Shown: in pieces, positions 35,972 through 45,440 of the stretch
How the letters are laid out: each line of letters opens with the position of its first letter
Position numbering within the stretch: the first letter of the stretch is position 1
From: Verrucomicrobiaceae bacterium
Lineage (GTDB): Bacteria; Verrucomicrobiota; Verrucomicrobiia; Chthoniobacterales; Chthoniobacteraceae
Reading direction: 5' to 3'
NCBI GenBank assembly: GCA_005791535.1
Contig: SXWH01000219.1
Coordinates: 1-63,094 of the forward strand
DNA: 63,094 nt
The notes under the pieces: generated by a model
Databases searched by the model: none
What the model was told of the DNA's origin: nothing
Seen by the model: the letters and a program-made list of their open reading frames with translations, nothing else
Position numbers and translations under genes: made by a program

Positions 35972-37234
35972 TTAAGCCGCCTGCGGTTCGAGGGTGATGT
36001 GGTCCGTGATTCGCGGACAAAGCGGCACCTTTCTCTGCAATCTGCAGACGAGGTAAAACAACTCCATCCGCCACCAAATCCCCCACGAAAACCCGACGTG
36101 TCCGGCAAGCACCGCATTTACCGCCGCGGCAAGCTGGAAGCGCTTTGCAGGTGTGGTGAAGACCTCGATAAACTCAGGCTCATACCACGCCGTGACGAAA
36201 CGCAGATACTTGTCCATGATTCCGCCCACGCGCTTCTGATACGCCGCAAACAGCCGGTCCCGACAGGCCGGATCGTCGAGCACACGATCCAGCGCATCCG
36301 CAGCCAACTCGCCGCTTTGAATCGCCAGAAATACGCCGGTGCTGAAAATCGGATCGATGAATCCGGCGGCATCTCCGGCGAGCATCCACCGGTCGCCCGT
36401 GAATCGCTCATTCCGGAACGAGTAGTCTCCAGCGGAGTGAACTTCTCCGATTCGCTTCGCGGCAGCCATCCGCTCCTTCATCAACGGACTCGCCTCAAAA
36501 GCCGCTTCCAGCATCGCCTCCGGGCTTAGCTTCCGCGCACGGAAGGTGGCGGCATCCATCACCAGACCGACGCTGGTGCGCTCCGCATCAAGCGGTATCA
36601 ACCAGAACCAGAATCCCTCGCCCCGGACCAGTCGCGTGAGCGTGCCGTCTATTCCTTCATCACGTTGAACGCCTGTGAAATGTCCGAAGCACGAAAACTT
36701 CCGCAGATTCGGATAGGGCCGTCGGAGTTGCAGTTGGTTGCCGATGATCGAATTCCGCCCGCTCGCATCAATGACATACCGCGCACGCACCTCGCCGGAA
36801 TTTGTGCGGATGGAAACGCCATCCTCACGGAAATCCACGGATTCGACGTGCACTCCCTCGCGGCACTCCGCTCCGACTTCACGCGCGCGGTCGAGCAACA
36901 CTTGATCAAACACCGCGCGCTCGATCTGAAACGCATCGCCGTGTTTGAGGCGGAATCCGTTTTTGAAATAGAATTTCACCATTCGGCTGCCGCAGGCCGT
37001 CGCAATCTCGGCGCCGTTCTTCGGCATCGCCTTCGATTTCAAAACCTCACGCACACCGAGGCGGTCAAACGCCCCCATCGAATACGGGAGAAGCGATTCA
37101 CCGATGCGGAAGCGAGGAAACTTTTCCCGCTCAAGCACGATCACCCGCCTCCCCTTTTGCGCCAGCAAAATAGCCGGCGTCGTGCCCGCGGGACCGCCAC
37201 CGATGATTGCCACGTCGTATTCTTGTTCAGCCAT
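35972..37234 (-). CDS. FAD-dependent oxidoreductase (flavin halogenase/geranylgeranyl-reductase-like)
   Basis: A 420-residue flavoprotein. The FAD-binding GxGxxG is at G12-G17 (IIGGGPAG), an ExxxFPRxxIGESL motif follows, then DASGRNSIIGNQ, and the second FAD motif GDAAGFIDPIFSTGVFLAIQSGE. These are the marks of the p-hydroxybenzoate-hydroxylase-like group that includes tryptophan-halogenase-like and alkylhalidase-like enzymes. The halogenase WxWxIP motif is present only as FWFWLIPL, and the catalytic Lys cannot be confirmed. ATG 37234 (MAEQEYDVAIIGGG) is right before the FAD site; the open frame upstream is spurious. It ends 6 bp from the convergent ceramidase-like gene. Confidence 0.85.
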   Translation of the reverse strand: MAEQEYDVAIIGGGPAGTTPAILLAQKGRRVIVLEREKFPRFRIGESLLPYSMGAFDRLGVREVLKSKAMPKNGAEIATACGSRMVKFYFKNGFRLKHGDAFQIERAVFDQVLLDRAREVGAECREGVHVESVDFREDGVSIRTNSGEVRARYVIDASGRNSIIGNQLQLRRPYPNLRKFSCFGHFTGVQRDEGIDGTLTRLVRGEGFWFWLIPLDAERTSVGLVMDAATFRARKLSPEAMLEAAFEASPLMKERMAAAKRIGEVHSAGDYSFRNERFTGDRWMLAGDAAGFIDPIFSTGVFLAIQSGELAADALDRVLDDPACRDRLFAAYQKRVGGIMDKYLRFVTAWYEPEFIEVFTTPAKRFQLAAAVNAVLAGHVGFSWGIWWRMELFYLVCRLQRKVPLCPRITDHITLEPQAA

Positions 37235-37333
37235 TTCGATTTCTACGAAAGCATACGGCCGGCGGCTGCGAAAACAGGAAAAATCTCCGCATTCTTTCCT
37301 TTCCCGAAATCGCCATGCGGGCAACGCTGTCGT

Positions 37334-38563
37334 ATGCACGTGCCCACATTCATCGAACGGAAGCGAGACGGGAAGGAACTCAGCGCCGCCGAAATCGCAG
37401 AATTTATCTCCGGCTACGCGTCCGGCGCGATTCCCGATTATCAGGCCGCAGCGTGGGCGATGGCCGTCTATTTCAACGGCATGACCGATTCGGAAACCGG
37501 TGCCCTCACCCGTGCGATGCGCGACAGCGGCCGCATCTCCAAATGGCACGCAGGCTCCCCGCTCAAAGTGGACAAACACAGCACCGGTGGCATCGGCGAC
37601 AAGGTTTCGCTCATCCTCGCTCCGCTGCTAGCATGCGCCGGTGTATGGGTCCCGATGATTAGCGGGCGCGGTCTGGGTATCACCGGCGGCACACTCGACA
37701 AACTGGAGAGCATTCCGGGATTCAACGTTGGAATCAGCGAAGCCGAAGCACTCGCGCAACTCGGCAGAATCGGCGTGGTGATGATGGGGCAAACAGCGGA
37801 CCTTTGCCCAGCCGACAAGAAGCTGTATGCGCTTCGCGACGTCACAGCGACCGTTCCGAGCCGCCCGCTCATCGTGGCGAGCATCATGTCCAAGAAGCTC
37901 GCGGAATCACTGGACCGGCTCGTGCTCGATGTGAAATTTGGCAGCGGCGCGTTCATGAAAACGCGGGCGGAAGCCGAAATCCTGGCGGCCGCCATGGTCG
38001 CGGTCGGCACGGACTGCGGCGTGGAAACCAGTGCGATTCTGAACCCGATGGACGAGCCGCTCGGTCACACGGCGGGCAACGCGCTGGAGGTTTTTGAAAG
38101 CGTCGAGACATTGCAGGGGCGCGGTCCGGCGGATCTCGTGGAGTTGACGCTGAATCTGGCTGAGAAGGTCTCCCCGGTTCCACGTACACAGCTTGCCGGA
38201 TGGCTGAATGACGGCACCGCATGGCGGAAATGGTGCGAACTCGTGGAGGCGCAGGGCGGACGCGCCGCCGACACGGAGCGGATCCTCGATATCCACAGCG
38301 CACCGCTGATTCACACCGTTCGGGCGGAACGCGATGGTGTCATCCGCAGAATGGATGCGGAACTTATCGGCCGCGCGTGCATCGCCCTCGGAGCAGGGCG
38401 TTCTAAGGCGACCGATCCGGTGGATTTCGCAGTGGGCTGCAGCGCCATCGCAAAGGTCGGTTCATCCGTGGCAGCGGGCAAACCGCTCATCACCGTACAT
38501 GCGCGCAATCAGTCGACCCTCGATTCGGCGCTCGATTTAATCCGCGGTGCAATTCACTGGTAA
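37334..38563 (+). CDS. deoA: Pyrimidine-nucleoside (thymidine) phosphorylase
   Basis: A 409-residue enzyme that cleaves thymidine or other pyrimidine nucleosides with phosphate to the base and (deoxy)ribose-1-phosphate. The signature is K81-H-S-T-G-G-I-G-D-K90 with VSLILAPLLA after it. The helical N-terminal domain and the LDVKFGSGAFMKT, NPMDEPLGHTAGNALEV and HSTGG phosphate-loop segments are all visible. The length is slightly short of the usual 430-440 residues, with a trimmed C-terminal domain. It may be the pyrimidine-nucleoside type (pdp); substrate preference is not readable. ATG 37334 begins the conserved N-terminal helix. Confidence 0.92.
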   Translation: MHVPTFIERKRDGKELSAAEIAEFISGYASGAIPDYQAAAWAMAVYFNGMTDSETGALTRAMRDSGRISKWHAGSPLKVDKHSTGGIGDKVSLILAPLLACAGVWVPMISGRGLGITGGTLDKLESIPGFNVGISEAEALAQLGRIGVVMMGQTADLCPADKKLYALRDVTATVPSRPLIVASIMSKKLAESLDRLVLDVKFGSGAFMKTRAEAEILAAAMVAVGTDCGVETSAILNPMDEPLGHTAGNALEVFESVETLQGRGPADLVELTLNLAEKVSPVPRTQLAGWLNDGTAWRKWCELVEAQGGRAADTERILDIHSAPLIHTVRAERDGVIRRMDAELIGRACIALGAGRSKATDPVDFAVGCSAIAKVGSSVAAGKPLITVHARNQSTLDSALDLIRGAIHW

Positions 38564-38628
38564 TGTCATGCAACCCAGACTCCGGTTGCCGCATGTGACT
38601 CCTCAGCAACCGACGCTAACCAACTAGA

Positions 38629-41325
38629 ATGGACATCACTCATCCATCACCCGCCGCTCAACGCTCAACCTCGCACCCCAGCGCTGATGTAATTCTCAAT
38701 ACCATCGAGGATGCGGTAATCGTTACGGGACTCGACCTCACGATTCTCGAGTGGAACACCGCGGCAACGAAGATCTTTGGTTGGTCGCACGATGAGGCGG
38801 CCGGAATGTCGCTTTCAAAACTCGACGCGCCGGAGGCTGCGGAGAGTTTTGCGGCAGCCGCGCGCCGCACGCTCGCCAGTGGCACGCGCTGGAGCGGGGA
38901 GATTCAGTTCTCCATCAAGGGCGGCGCAGCAGGACTCTGCGAGGCCCAAATGCTGGTGATGAACTCCGGCAATCTGCTCCTCTGCATTCGCGATGTAAGC
39001 CAGAGACAGAGACAGAACGAGGCCCTGCTGGAAGAACGCCGTTTACTCCGGACCATCATCGACGGAGTTCCGGATATGCTTTTCCTGAAGGACCGCGAAG
39101 CCCGTCACGTGATGCGGAATCGCGCCGAGCGCGAGTTGATGGGCGGCTCTGACGAGGACGTATTCGGTCGAACGGTGATGGAACTCGGGCTTCCTGCAGA
39201 GATCTCCGGGCCATTCTATGCGGATGATCTGCACGTCCTGAAAACCGGTGAACCCGTCGTGAATCGTGAGGAGAAGATCCTGACACGAACGGGCGAACTC
39301 CGGTGGCTCTCCACGACCAAGCATCCGATTTTCGATACAACCGGCAATGTCATCGGAATTGTCGGCATCGCACGCGACATCACCGAACAGAAACGCGTCG
39401 CGAGTGAGCTGAACGAAGCGCGATTGCAGCTCACCAACCATCTGGACAATTCGCTGCTCGCGATTACCGAAATGGATCGCGATGGACGGATAACATCGTG
39501 GAACAAGCGGGCCACGGAAATGTTCGAGTGGACAGCCGAGGAAGCGATAGGAAAAACGGCCGACGAACTCCGTGTTATTCATCCGGAAGAAGCATCACGG
39601 GTGTCAGCGCTCTTTGAACGTCTAACGCGCGGCAGTGAGACACAGAATACCAGCATCAATCGCAATCTCACAAAAAGCGGGAGAGTCGTTCACTGCAACT
39701 GGTTTAACAGCGCGGTCCGAGCCTCGGATGGATCGATCCGCTCGTATCTATGCATGGCGGCGGATATCACAGCAACGATCGAAGCCATCGAGAAACTGAA
39801 CGCTTCCGACCGGCTGCTCCAGACGCTGATCGAAGCCACAAACACCGGTTACATGATGATTGCGCCGGATGGCACGATTCTCGACGCAAACGACAAGTAT
39901 TTGCGCTTCTTCGGTGCCGCAAACAAAGCGGATCTTTCGGGGAAAAACCTCTCCAGTCTCGTCGCGGAGCATCACTCTGCGCTGCTGAACACTGCGTTCT
40001 CGCGACTGCTCGAGGAGGGCTCATTGCGGAATCTTGAACTGGATCTTCACGGCGGACTGAACGCCACGGTACCATTTGAATTTAACGCAAGGACTGAGCA
40101 GACCCGCGATGGACTACGCGTGCATCTGTTTTTCCGCGACATCACCACGCGACGGCGTGCATTGGATGAACGGCAAATAATCGAACGGAAACTGCAGGAG
40201 ACACAAAAACTCGAAAGTCTGGGCGTGCTGGCCGGCGGAATTGCGCACGATTTCAACAATATTCTCACCGGCATTCTCGGCCACGCGAGTATTGCAGCGG
40301 ATACCGTTGGCTCCGGTTCACCGCTGTTCGCAAATCTCGAACAAATCCAGACTGCAGCACTGCGTGCCGCAGACCTCTGCAAGCAAATGCTGGCATACTC
40401 CGGCAAAGGGCGCTTTGTCGTCGAGAAGCACGATTTGAACGGCCTCCTGCGCGACACCGTCTCGCTGCTTGAGCTGTCCGTGAGCAAGCGGGCGCGACTG
40501 GAGTTTGAACTCGCGGAAGACACTCTGCCGGTGCTCGCGGATGCCACACAAATCCGACAGGTGGTGATGAATCTCGTGATGAACGCCTCCGAGGCCGTCG
40601 CTGAATCGACCGGCATAATCCGCGTCCGCTCCGGAGCGATGCTTGCAGATTCCGGTTATCTCCAAAAGGCACACGCCTCGTCCGATGCACATCCCGGAAA
40701 ATACGTGTGGTTTGAAATCGATGACAACGGCTCCGGAATGACTCCCGAAGTCCTCACTCGCATCTTTGATCCGTTCTTCACCACGAAGTTCACCGGCCGC
40801 GGACTCGGTCTGGCGGCGGTTCTTGGAATTGTCCGCAGTCACCATGGTGCGATGCATGTGGAGAGCGTTTCCGGCTACGGAACCCGTTTCCGCGTGCTCC
40901 TTCCCGCAGTGGGAGGCAAAGCCGAAGCAAAGCCCGCGGGCGAAGCGCAAACGCCTTACAAATCGACCGGCCGCGTCCTGGTCGTTGACGATGAGGAGAC
41001 GGTGAGAAAAGTTTCCGGTCGAATACTCGAGGGAATGGGTTTCACACCCGTATTTGCAACGAATGGGCGCGAGGCAATTTCCATATTCACAGCGAATCCC
41101 GATTTTCAATTCGTGCTGCTCGATCTCACAATGCCTTTGGTGAACGGCACGGAAACCTTCATCGAAATTCAGAGGATCAAGCCGGGGGCGAAAGTTCTTT
41201 TGATGAGTGGATACGATGAACAGGATGCGATCTCGCGCTTCGCAACATCCGGGCTGGCGGGCTTCATTCAGAAACCGTTCAACGTGACCCAATTCACGCA
41301 GCACATCAGGCGGATCCTCGGGTAA
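38629..41325 (+). CDS. Hybrid sensor histidine kinase with four PAS domains and a C-terminal receiver
   Basis: An 898-residue cytoplasmic sensor. PAS domains lie at about 18-125, 135-255, 265-385 and 393-510, the second ending in a PAC-type segment (GIVGIARDITEQKR). The phosphoacceptor is H540 in LGVLAGGIAHDFNNIL, followed by an ATPase with NLVMNASEAV, DDNGSGMTPEV and a shortened G2 box GRGLGLAAV. The C-terminal receiver has VVDDEETVR, phosphoacceptor D832 (LLDLTMP) and K849-type KPF. There is no membrane helix and no adjacent response regulator. It ends 51 bp before an orphan solute-binding protein gene in the same direction. Confidence 0.92.
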   Translation: MDITHPSPAAQRSTSHPSADVILNTIEDAVIVTGLDLTILEWNTAATKIFGWSHDEAAGMSLSKLDAPEAAESFAAAARRTLASGTRWSGEIQFSIKGGAAGLCEAQMLVMNSGNLLLCIRDVSQRQRQNEALLEERRLLRTIIDGVPDMLFLKDREARHVMRNRAERELMGGSDEDVFGRTVMELGLPAEISGPFYADDLHVLKTGEPVVNREEKILTRTGELRWLSTTKHPIFDTTGNVIGIVGIARDITEQKRVASELNEARLQLTNHLDNSLLAITEMDRDGRITSWNKRATEMFEWTAEEAIGKTADELRVIHPEEASRVSALFERLTRGSETQNTSINRNLTKSGRVVHCNWFNSAVRASDGSIRSYLCMAADITATIEAIEKLNASDRLLQTLIEATNTGYMMIAPDGTILDANDKYLRFFGAANKADLSGKNLSSLVAEHHSALLNTAFSRLLEEGSLRNLELDLHGGLNATVPFEFNARTEQTRDGLRVHLFFRDITTRRRALDERQIIERKLQETQKLESLGVLAGGIAHDFNNILTGILGHASIAADTVGSGSPLFANLEQIQTAALRAADLCKQMLAYSGKGRFVVEKHDLNGLLRDTVSLLELSVSKRARLEFELAEDTLPVLADATQIRQVVMNLVMNASEAVAESTGIIRVRSGAMLADSGYLQKAHASSDAHPGKYVWFEIDDNGSGMTPEVLTRIFDPFFTTKFTGRGLGLAAVLGIVRSHHGAMHVESVSGYGTRFRVLLPAVGGKAEAKPAGEAQTPYKSTGRVLVVDDEETVRKVSGRILEGMGFTPVFATNGREAISIFTANPDFQFVLLDLTMPLVNGTETFIEIQRIKPGAKVLLMSGYDEQDAISRFATSGLAGFIQKPFNVTQFTQHIRRILG

Positions 41326-41376
41326 CTCGGGACGGGTCGCTTGCAATGCGGCCAGTGCTCGCCTACGAAAAACGCC

Positions 41377-42969
41377 ATGTCGCGTCCCTGGCCTCTTATC
41401 GCAGCACTTGCCGTCGTCATCGTCGGCCCCATCGCGCTCCGCCCGAGCGGCGAGGATCGCCTGCTGAAAGGCGCCGACACAGTTGTGGTTATCACTCCGC
41501 ACAATGAGGCAATCCGCGCCGAGTTTGGTCGCGGATTTCGCGAGTGGTACGAGAAGAAAACGGGACGCACGGTGACTGTCGATTTCCGCACACCGGGCGG
41601 CACAAGCGAGAACTCCCGCTACGTTTCCGGGCAATACAAGGCGGCTTTCGAAGACTATTGGAAAAAGACGCTCAATCAAAAGTGGAGCAAGGAAGTGGAA
41701 TCCGGTTTCGTCGATTCCAAGATCGTTCCCGACGACACGCCAGCCGACGACACACCTGCCGTCGCCGCACGGCGCGCATTCCTGGAATCCCGGGTCAGCT
41801 CGGGAATGGACGTCTTCTTCGGCGGCGGCTCGTTTGACTTCTCCATCATCGCCGGACAGGGATTTCTCGTCGATTGCGGCTACGTCGCGGCGCATCCGGA
41901 GCTTTTCGGAAAAGGCAAACCGATCGAGCCATCCGTCGGTGGCGAGGCTTACTACGATGAAGGCGGCCGCTGGATTGGCTCGGCTATCGGTGCTTTCGGC
42001 ATCGCCTACAATCGCGACCGTCTCGCGACCCTCGGAATCGAACCGCCCCGGCGGTGGGCGGATATATCAAACCCCCGGTTCTTCCGCAGTCTTGCACTCG
42101 CAAACCCGACTCAGAGCAGCTCCGCAAACAAGGCGTTCGAGATGCTGATCCAGCAGCAGATGAACGAAACCGGCACGGACCTCGCGGAGGGTTGGCGACG
42201 TGGAATCCGCCTCCTCCAGCGCATTGGAGCAAACTCCCGCTACTTCAGCGACTCGTCCGCCAAGATCTCGCTCGACGTCGAATCCGGCGAAGCCGCCGCG
42301 GGCATGACCATTGATTTTTACGGCCGCTACCAAAGCGAATCCGTCCGGCGCGCAGACGGCAGTTCGCGAATCGGATACTCCGACGCGCAAGGCGGAACCA
42401 GTTTCGGAGTCGATCCCATCGGCCTTCTTCGCGGCGCACCCCACGAAAAAGTTGCACGGGCTTTCATCGAATACGTCATGAGCGACGGGCAGAAACTCTG
42501 GACCTGGCGCGCAGGTACACCGGGCGGGCCGAAAAATCACGCTCTCCGCCGGCTGCCCGTTCTTCCGTCGCTTTACGCGCCCGAGTTTCGCAAGTTTCGC
42601 AGCGACCCGGATGTCTTCCCATACGTCGCCTCGAAGGAATTCACTTACGATCCAAAGCGGACCGGGAGCCTTTTCGGCGCGATCGCATTCATCGTACGCG
42701 TAATGTGTGTCGATACACACCCCGAACTGACCACTGCGTGGAACGCGCTGATCGATGCAAAGGAACGCACGGGCTCATTTCCGCCGGCGGCGCTTGCAGC
42801 ATTCGAGGACATCGGTGCCGTCGATTACGAGATCGCGAAAGGACGCATCAAGGAAGCCATCGCGAAGGACGCGCCGAAGATCAGACAAGTCCAGCTCGCA
42901 AAAGAACTGTCAGACACCTTCCGCGCCAATTATCTGAAAGCCACCCAGCTCGCCCGCGAGGCCCGCTAG
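41377..42969 (+). CDS. Extracellular solute-binding protein (iron-type), orphan
   Basis: A 530-residue protein with an N-terminal signal/anchor (MSRPWPLIAALAVVIVGPIAL) and a solute-binding family 1/6 fold related to ferric-iron (FbpA/AfuA) binders: VVVITPHNEAIRAEFGRGF, GMDVFFGGGSFDFSII, IGAFGIAYNRDRL, and PRRWADISNPRFF. It is longer than usual (about 330), with extra sequence between 95 and 145 and an extended C-terminus after 440. No permease or ATPase gene is adjacent. A TTG start 12 codons upstream (41341) would add Cys residues, but the ATG gives a standard signal. It may feed a transporter elsewhere or serve the preceding kinase. Confidence 0.8.
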   Translation: MSRPWPLIAALAVVIVGPIALRPSGEDRLLKGADTVVVITPHNEAIRAEFGRGFREWYEKKTGRTVTVDFRTPGGTSENSRYVSGQYKAAFEDYWKKTLNQKWSKEVESGFVDSKIVPDDTPADDTPAVAARRAFLESRVSSGMDVFFGGGSFDFSIIAGQGFLVDCGYVAAHPELFGKGKPIEPSVGGEAYYDEGGRWIGSAIGAFGIAYNRDRLATLGIEPPRRWADISNPRFFRSLALANPTQSSSANKAFEMLIQQQMNETGTDLAEGWRRGIRLLQRIGANSRYFSDSSAKISLDVESGEAAAGMTIDFYGRYQSESVRRADGSSRIGYSDAQGGTSFGVDPIGLLRGAPHEKVARAFIEYVMSDGQKLWTWRAGTPGGPKNHALRRLPVLPSLYAPEFRKFRSDPDVFPYVASKEFTYDPKRTGSLFGAIAFIVRVMCVDTHPELTTAWNALIDAKERTGSFPPAALAAFEDIGAVDYEIAKGRIKEAIAKDAPKIRQVQLAKELSDTFRANYLKATQLAREAR

Positions 42970-43032
42970 AAATCACAAACGTGAATTGGTGCAGCGTTAA
43001 CCAAACACTCGGTTCACTCGCCCGGGAACGCC

Positions 43033-43057
43033 CAAACGCAAGCGTCTAGCGCTTGCG
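43033..43057 (-). terminator. Possible weak terminator overlapping the end of the small secreted-protein gene
   Basis: An 8-bp perfect inverted repeat (CGCAAGCG at 43037-43044, CGCTTGCG at 43050-43057) has a 5-base loop holding the TAG stop. On the minus strand it is followed by TTTGGGCG. The T-run is only three bases. Confidence 0.35.
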
Positions 43058-43492
43058 CCCGGTGGGTTTACCTTTGGGGATTAGATTGCCGTTGGCATCG
43101 TAGCGGTCCACGCCGATCAGCGTGGACTGGCCGCCGCGCGTGCCGAAGATGAAATTGTTCGTTCCGGTGAGATTGCCGCGCGCGTCGTAGACAATCTCCT
43201 GAACTATGCGGTCTGCGCCATCGAGCTTGTAGGTGCATTTCTGAAACACCTGATTCTTGGCGTTGTAGTAAATGCCCGAGACAGGCTGCATCCGCTCGTC
43301 GAGCTGGTAAAGGACGGTCTGGTACGGCGTCTTCGCGCCACTGAGATAGAAACGCTCGATGGCCCGGCGCTTCTCCGGGTCGGTTTCCTTGGAACTCCAA
43401 GTGCCGTCGGGAAATTCGCGGTTGGTTATCTTTTTTGCAGGCAGTGCGAGGGCTGTGGAGGCGAGTGCGAAAATGAAGATGAGCGTTTTCAT
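43046..43492 (-). CDS. Small secreted protein of unknown function
   Basis: A 148-residue protein with a signal peptide (1-17, ending ALALP) and no known family. The mature part looks beta-rich: repeated short strands such as YQTVLYQLDERMQPVSG, GADRIVQEIVYDARGNLTG and VDRYDANGNLIP resemble the YD-type repeats of toxin-like shells but are too few to call. Its ATG overlaps the stop of the ABC exporter by ATGA, so the two are translationally coupled and probably used together. Confidence 0.65.
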   Translation of the reverse strand: MKTLIFIFALASTALALPAKKITNREFPDGTWSSKETDPEKRRAIERFYLSGAKTPYQTVLYQLDERMQPVSGIYYNAKNQVFQKCTYKLDGADRIVQEIVYDARGNLTGTNNFIFGTRGGQSTLIGVDRYDANGNLIPKGKPTGRKR

Positions 43493-45372
43493 GCTGCGAC
43501 TTGATGTGCGTTAAACTGGAGATCGTAAAGGCGCCGGTACTCAGGCGAGCGTTCGTAGAGATCGGCGTGTTTGCCGACGGCTTTGATGATGCCCTTGTCC
43601 ATCACCACGATTTGGTCGGCCTTGAGAATGGTGGAAAGGCGATGAGCGATTGCGAGTACGGTGCGGCCTTTGGAAAGCGCTTCGAGGGCTTCCTGAATTC
43701 GTCGTTCGCTCTCGGTGTCGAGCGCGCTCATCGCCTCGTCGAGAAGCAGAACAGGAGCATCTTTGAGCAATGCACGCGCGATGCTGATACGCTGCTGCTG
43801 GCCACCGGAAAGGTTGCAACCTTTGTCTCCAATCACCGTGTCATAGCCCTGCGGCTGGTTCATGATGAAGTCGTGCGCGTAGGCCATTTTCGCGGCGTGC
43901 TCGATTTCCGCCTGGGTGGCGTCGAGCCGTCCGTAGCGGATGTTCTGGCCGATGGTGTCGTGGAAAAGGAAGACATCCTGACTAACTGTGGCGACGTGCT
44001 CGCGCAGCGATGCCTGCGTGATTTTTCGGATGTCCGTTCCGTCCATCGTGACGCGCCCGGCGTCTCCCTCGTAGAGACGCTGGAGCAGAGCAAAGAGCGT
44101 ACTTTTTCCACTGCCGCTTTCGCCGACAAATGCGCACGTCGTACCGGCGGGAATGTGGAGCTCGATGCCCTTCACGGCGGGTTCCGTTTTTCCGGCGTAC
44201 GTAAAAGTGACGTCATCAAATCGAATCTCGCCGCGGACCTTGCCGATGGCGATAGCATCGGGCGCATCCTGAATCGCAGCAGGGCGGTCGAGCAGCTCGA
44301 AAATCTTCGTCGTGGAAGCGAGGCACTTCTGCATCATCAACTGAATGCGACTCATCGCCTTGAACGCAGGATAAATCAGCACGAGCGCACCGACGAGTGC
44401 GAGCAACGTTCCATTCGGTAGTCGGACCCACCAAGCATACACGAGCGCCGCACTGATCCCGAGCGACGCTACGGTCTCCACTGCGGGGCCGGTGATTTCC
44501 ATCGCCTTGCGCCATTTCATCACAAAGCGGAGCATGGCCTGATTCGCCGCATTGAACCGGCCCGCCTCGTAATCTTCGCGGGCGTGAGTTTTCACCACGC
44601 GGATCCCTCCGAACGCCTCGTGCATGAGCACCATCATTTGTCCCGCTTCATCCTCCTCACGCGCTGCGCTCTTGCGGACTTTTTTGCTGACCATCAAAAC
44701 CGGCAGCAAACACAGCGGAAACAAAAGCAGCGCGGCTAGCGTAAAGCGCCAGTCGAACCAGAGCATCATGGCTACCGCGCTGACAATACTCACGGGCTGC
44801 TTGACGATGTCAGCGGCGATGCTCGTGAGAGCTTGCTGCGCAATGCGCGTTTGATTGAAGACCGTCTGAACAAGGTCGCCGGCCTTCTGGCGGTTGAAGA
44901 ACTCCATCGCCTGCCCGAGCGTGTGCCGATAAACCTGCTGGCGGATGTCATCGAGAACCCGCTGACTTACCCACAGGACGCAATAGGCATTCAGATAGGA
45001 AAAGACTCCCCGCACCGCCATGACAGCCGGCACGAGCAGGCACACAGTCAGAACTACGTGCAGCGGCGAGCGGCCATCCGGGCCTGGTGCCGCCCATTTG
45101 CGGATTGCTTCGGGTAGGTGGGCAAGGCTCTGCGACTGCTGCCCTGGAGCACCCGTAAGCACGAGGTCGCCGACGTGTTTAAAAACAAAGACCAACGCCG
45201 CGTTCGCACCCGCAAAACAAACGCCAAAAAAGATGCCCGCCCAAAATCGCCCCATGTAAGGACGCATATAGCCGAACAGCCGCCCGTACGGTCCGCGGGC
45301 CGAGACAAGGAAGTCTCGAAACGACATTTTCGCCATGTCTTTGCGGGAAATACGTTTGGTCGCTTTGGCCAT
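43489..45372 (-). CDS. MsbA-type ABC exporter (permease fused to ATPase)
   Basis: A 627-residue half-transporter. About six transmembrane helices occupy residues 30-350. The ATPase domain (about 380-615) has Walker A GESGSGKST near 417, the signature LSGGQQQRISIARALL, Walker B VLLLDEAMSALD and the switch-His LAIAHRLST. Such homodimers flip lipid A core or other lipid-linked molecules, or export peptides. The N-terminus (MAKATKRISRKDMAKMSFRDF) is cytoplasmic and basic. The gene starts 68 bp after dacA and its stop overlaps the next small secreted-protein gene, which may be its partner. The lipid A flippase role is plausible but not proven. Confidence 0.9.
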   Translation of the reverse strand: MAKATKRISRKDMAKMSFRDFLVSARGPYGRLFGYMRPYMGRFWAGIFFGVCFAGANAALVFVFKHVGDLVLTGAPGQQSQSLAHLPEAIRKWAAPGPDGRSPLHVVLTVCLLVPAVMAVRGVFSYLNAYCVLWVSQRVLDDIRQQVYRHTLGQAMEFFNRQKAGDLVQTVFNQTRIAQQALTSIAADIVKQPVSIVSAVAMMLWFDWRFTLAALLLFPLCLLPVLMVSKKVRKSAAREEDEAGQMMVLMHEAFGGIRVVKTHAREDYEAGRFNAANQAMLRFVMKWRKAMEITGPAVETVASLGISAALVYAWWVRLPNGTLLALVGALVLIYPAFKAMSRIQLMMQKCLASTTKIFELLDRPAAIQDAPDAIAIGKVRGEIRFDDVTFTYAGKTEPAVKGIELHIPAGTTCAFVGESGSGKSTLFALLQRLYEGDAGRVTMDGTDIRKITQASLREHVATVSQDVFLFHDTIGQNIRYGRLDATQAEIEHAAKMAYAHDFIMNQPQGYDTVIGDKGCNLSGGQQQRISIARALLKDAPVLLLDEAMSALDTESERRIQEALEALSKGRTVLAIAHRLSTILKADQIVVMDKGIIKAVGKHADLYERSPEYRRLYDLQFNAHQVAA

Positions 45373-45440
45373 CTGCCGGACAGTTAATCACGGCGAACCG
45401 CTGCCGCCGAAGTAATTTTTTGTTCCTTATTCGCTGAGGC

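Noticed and set aside
40318-41895. 525-codon minus-strand ORF opposite the hybrid kinase and binding protein
   Set aside because: It crosses two real genes and has the shadow composition (Arg, His, Ala); no motif is seen.
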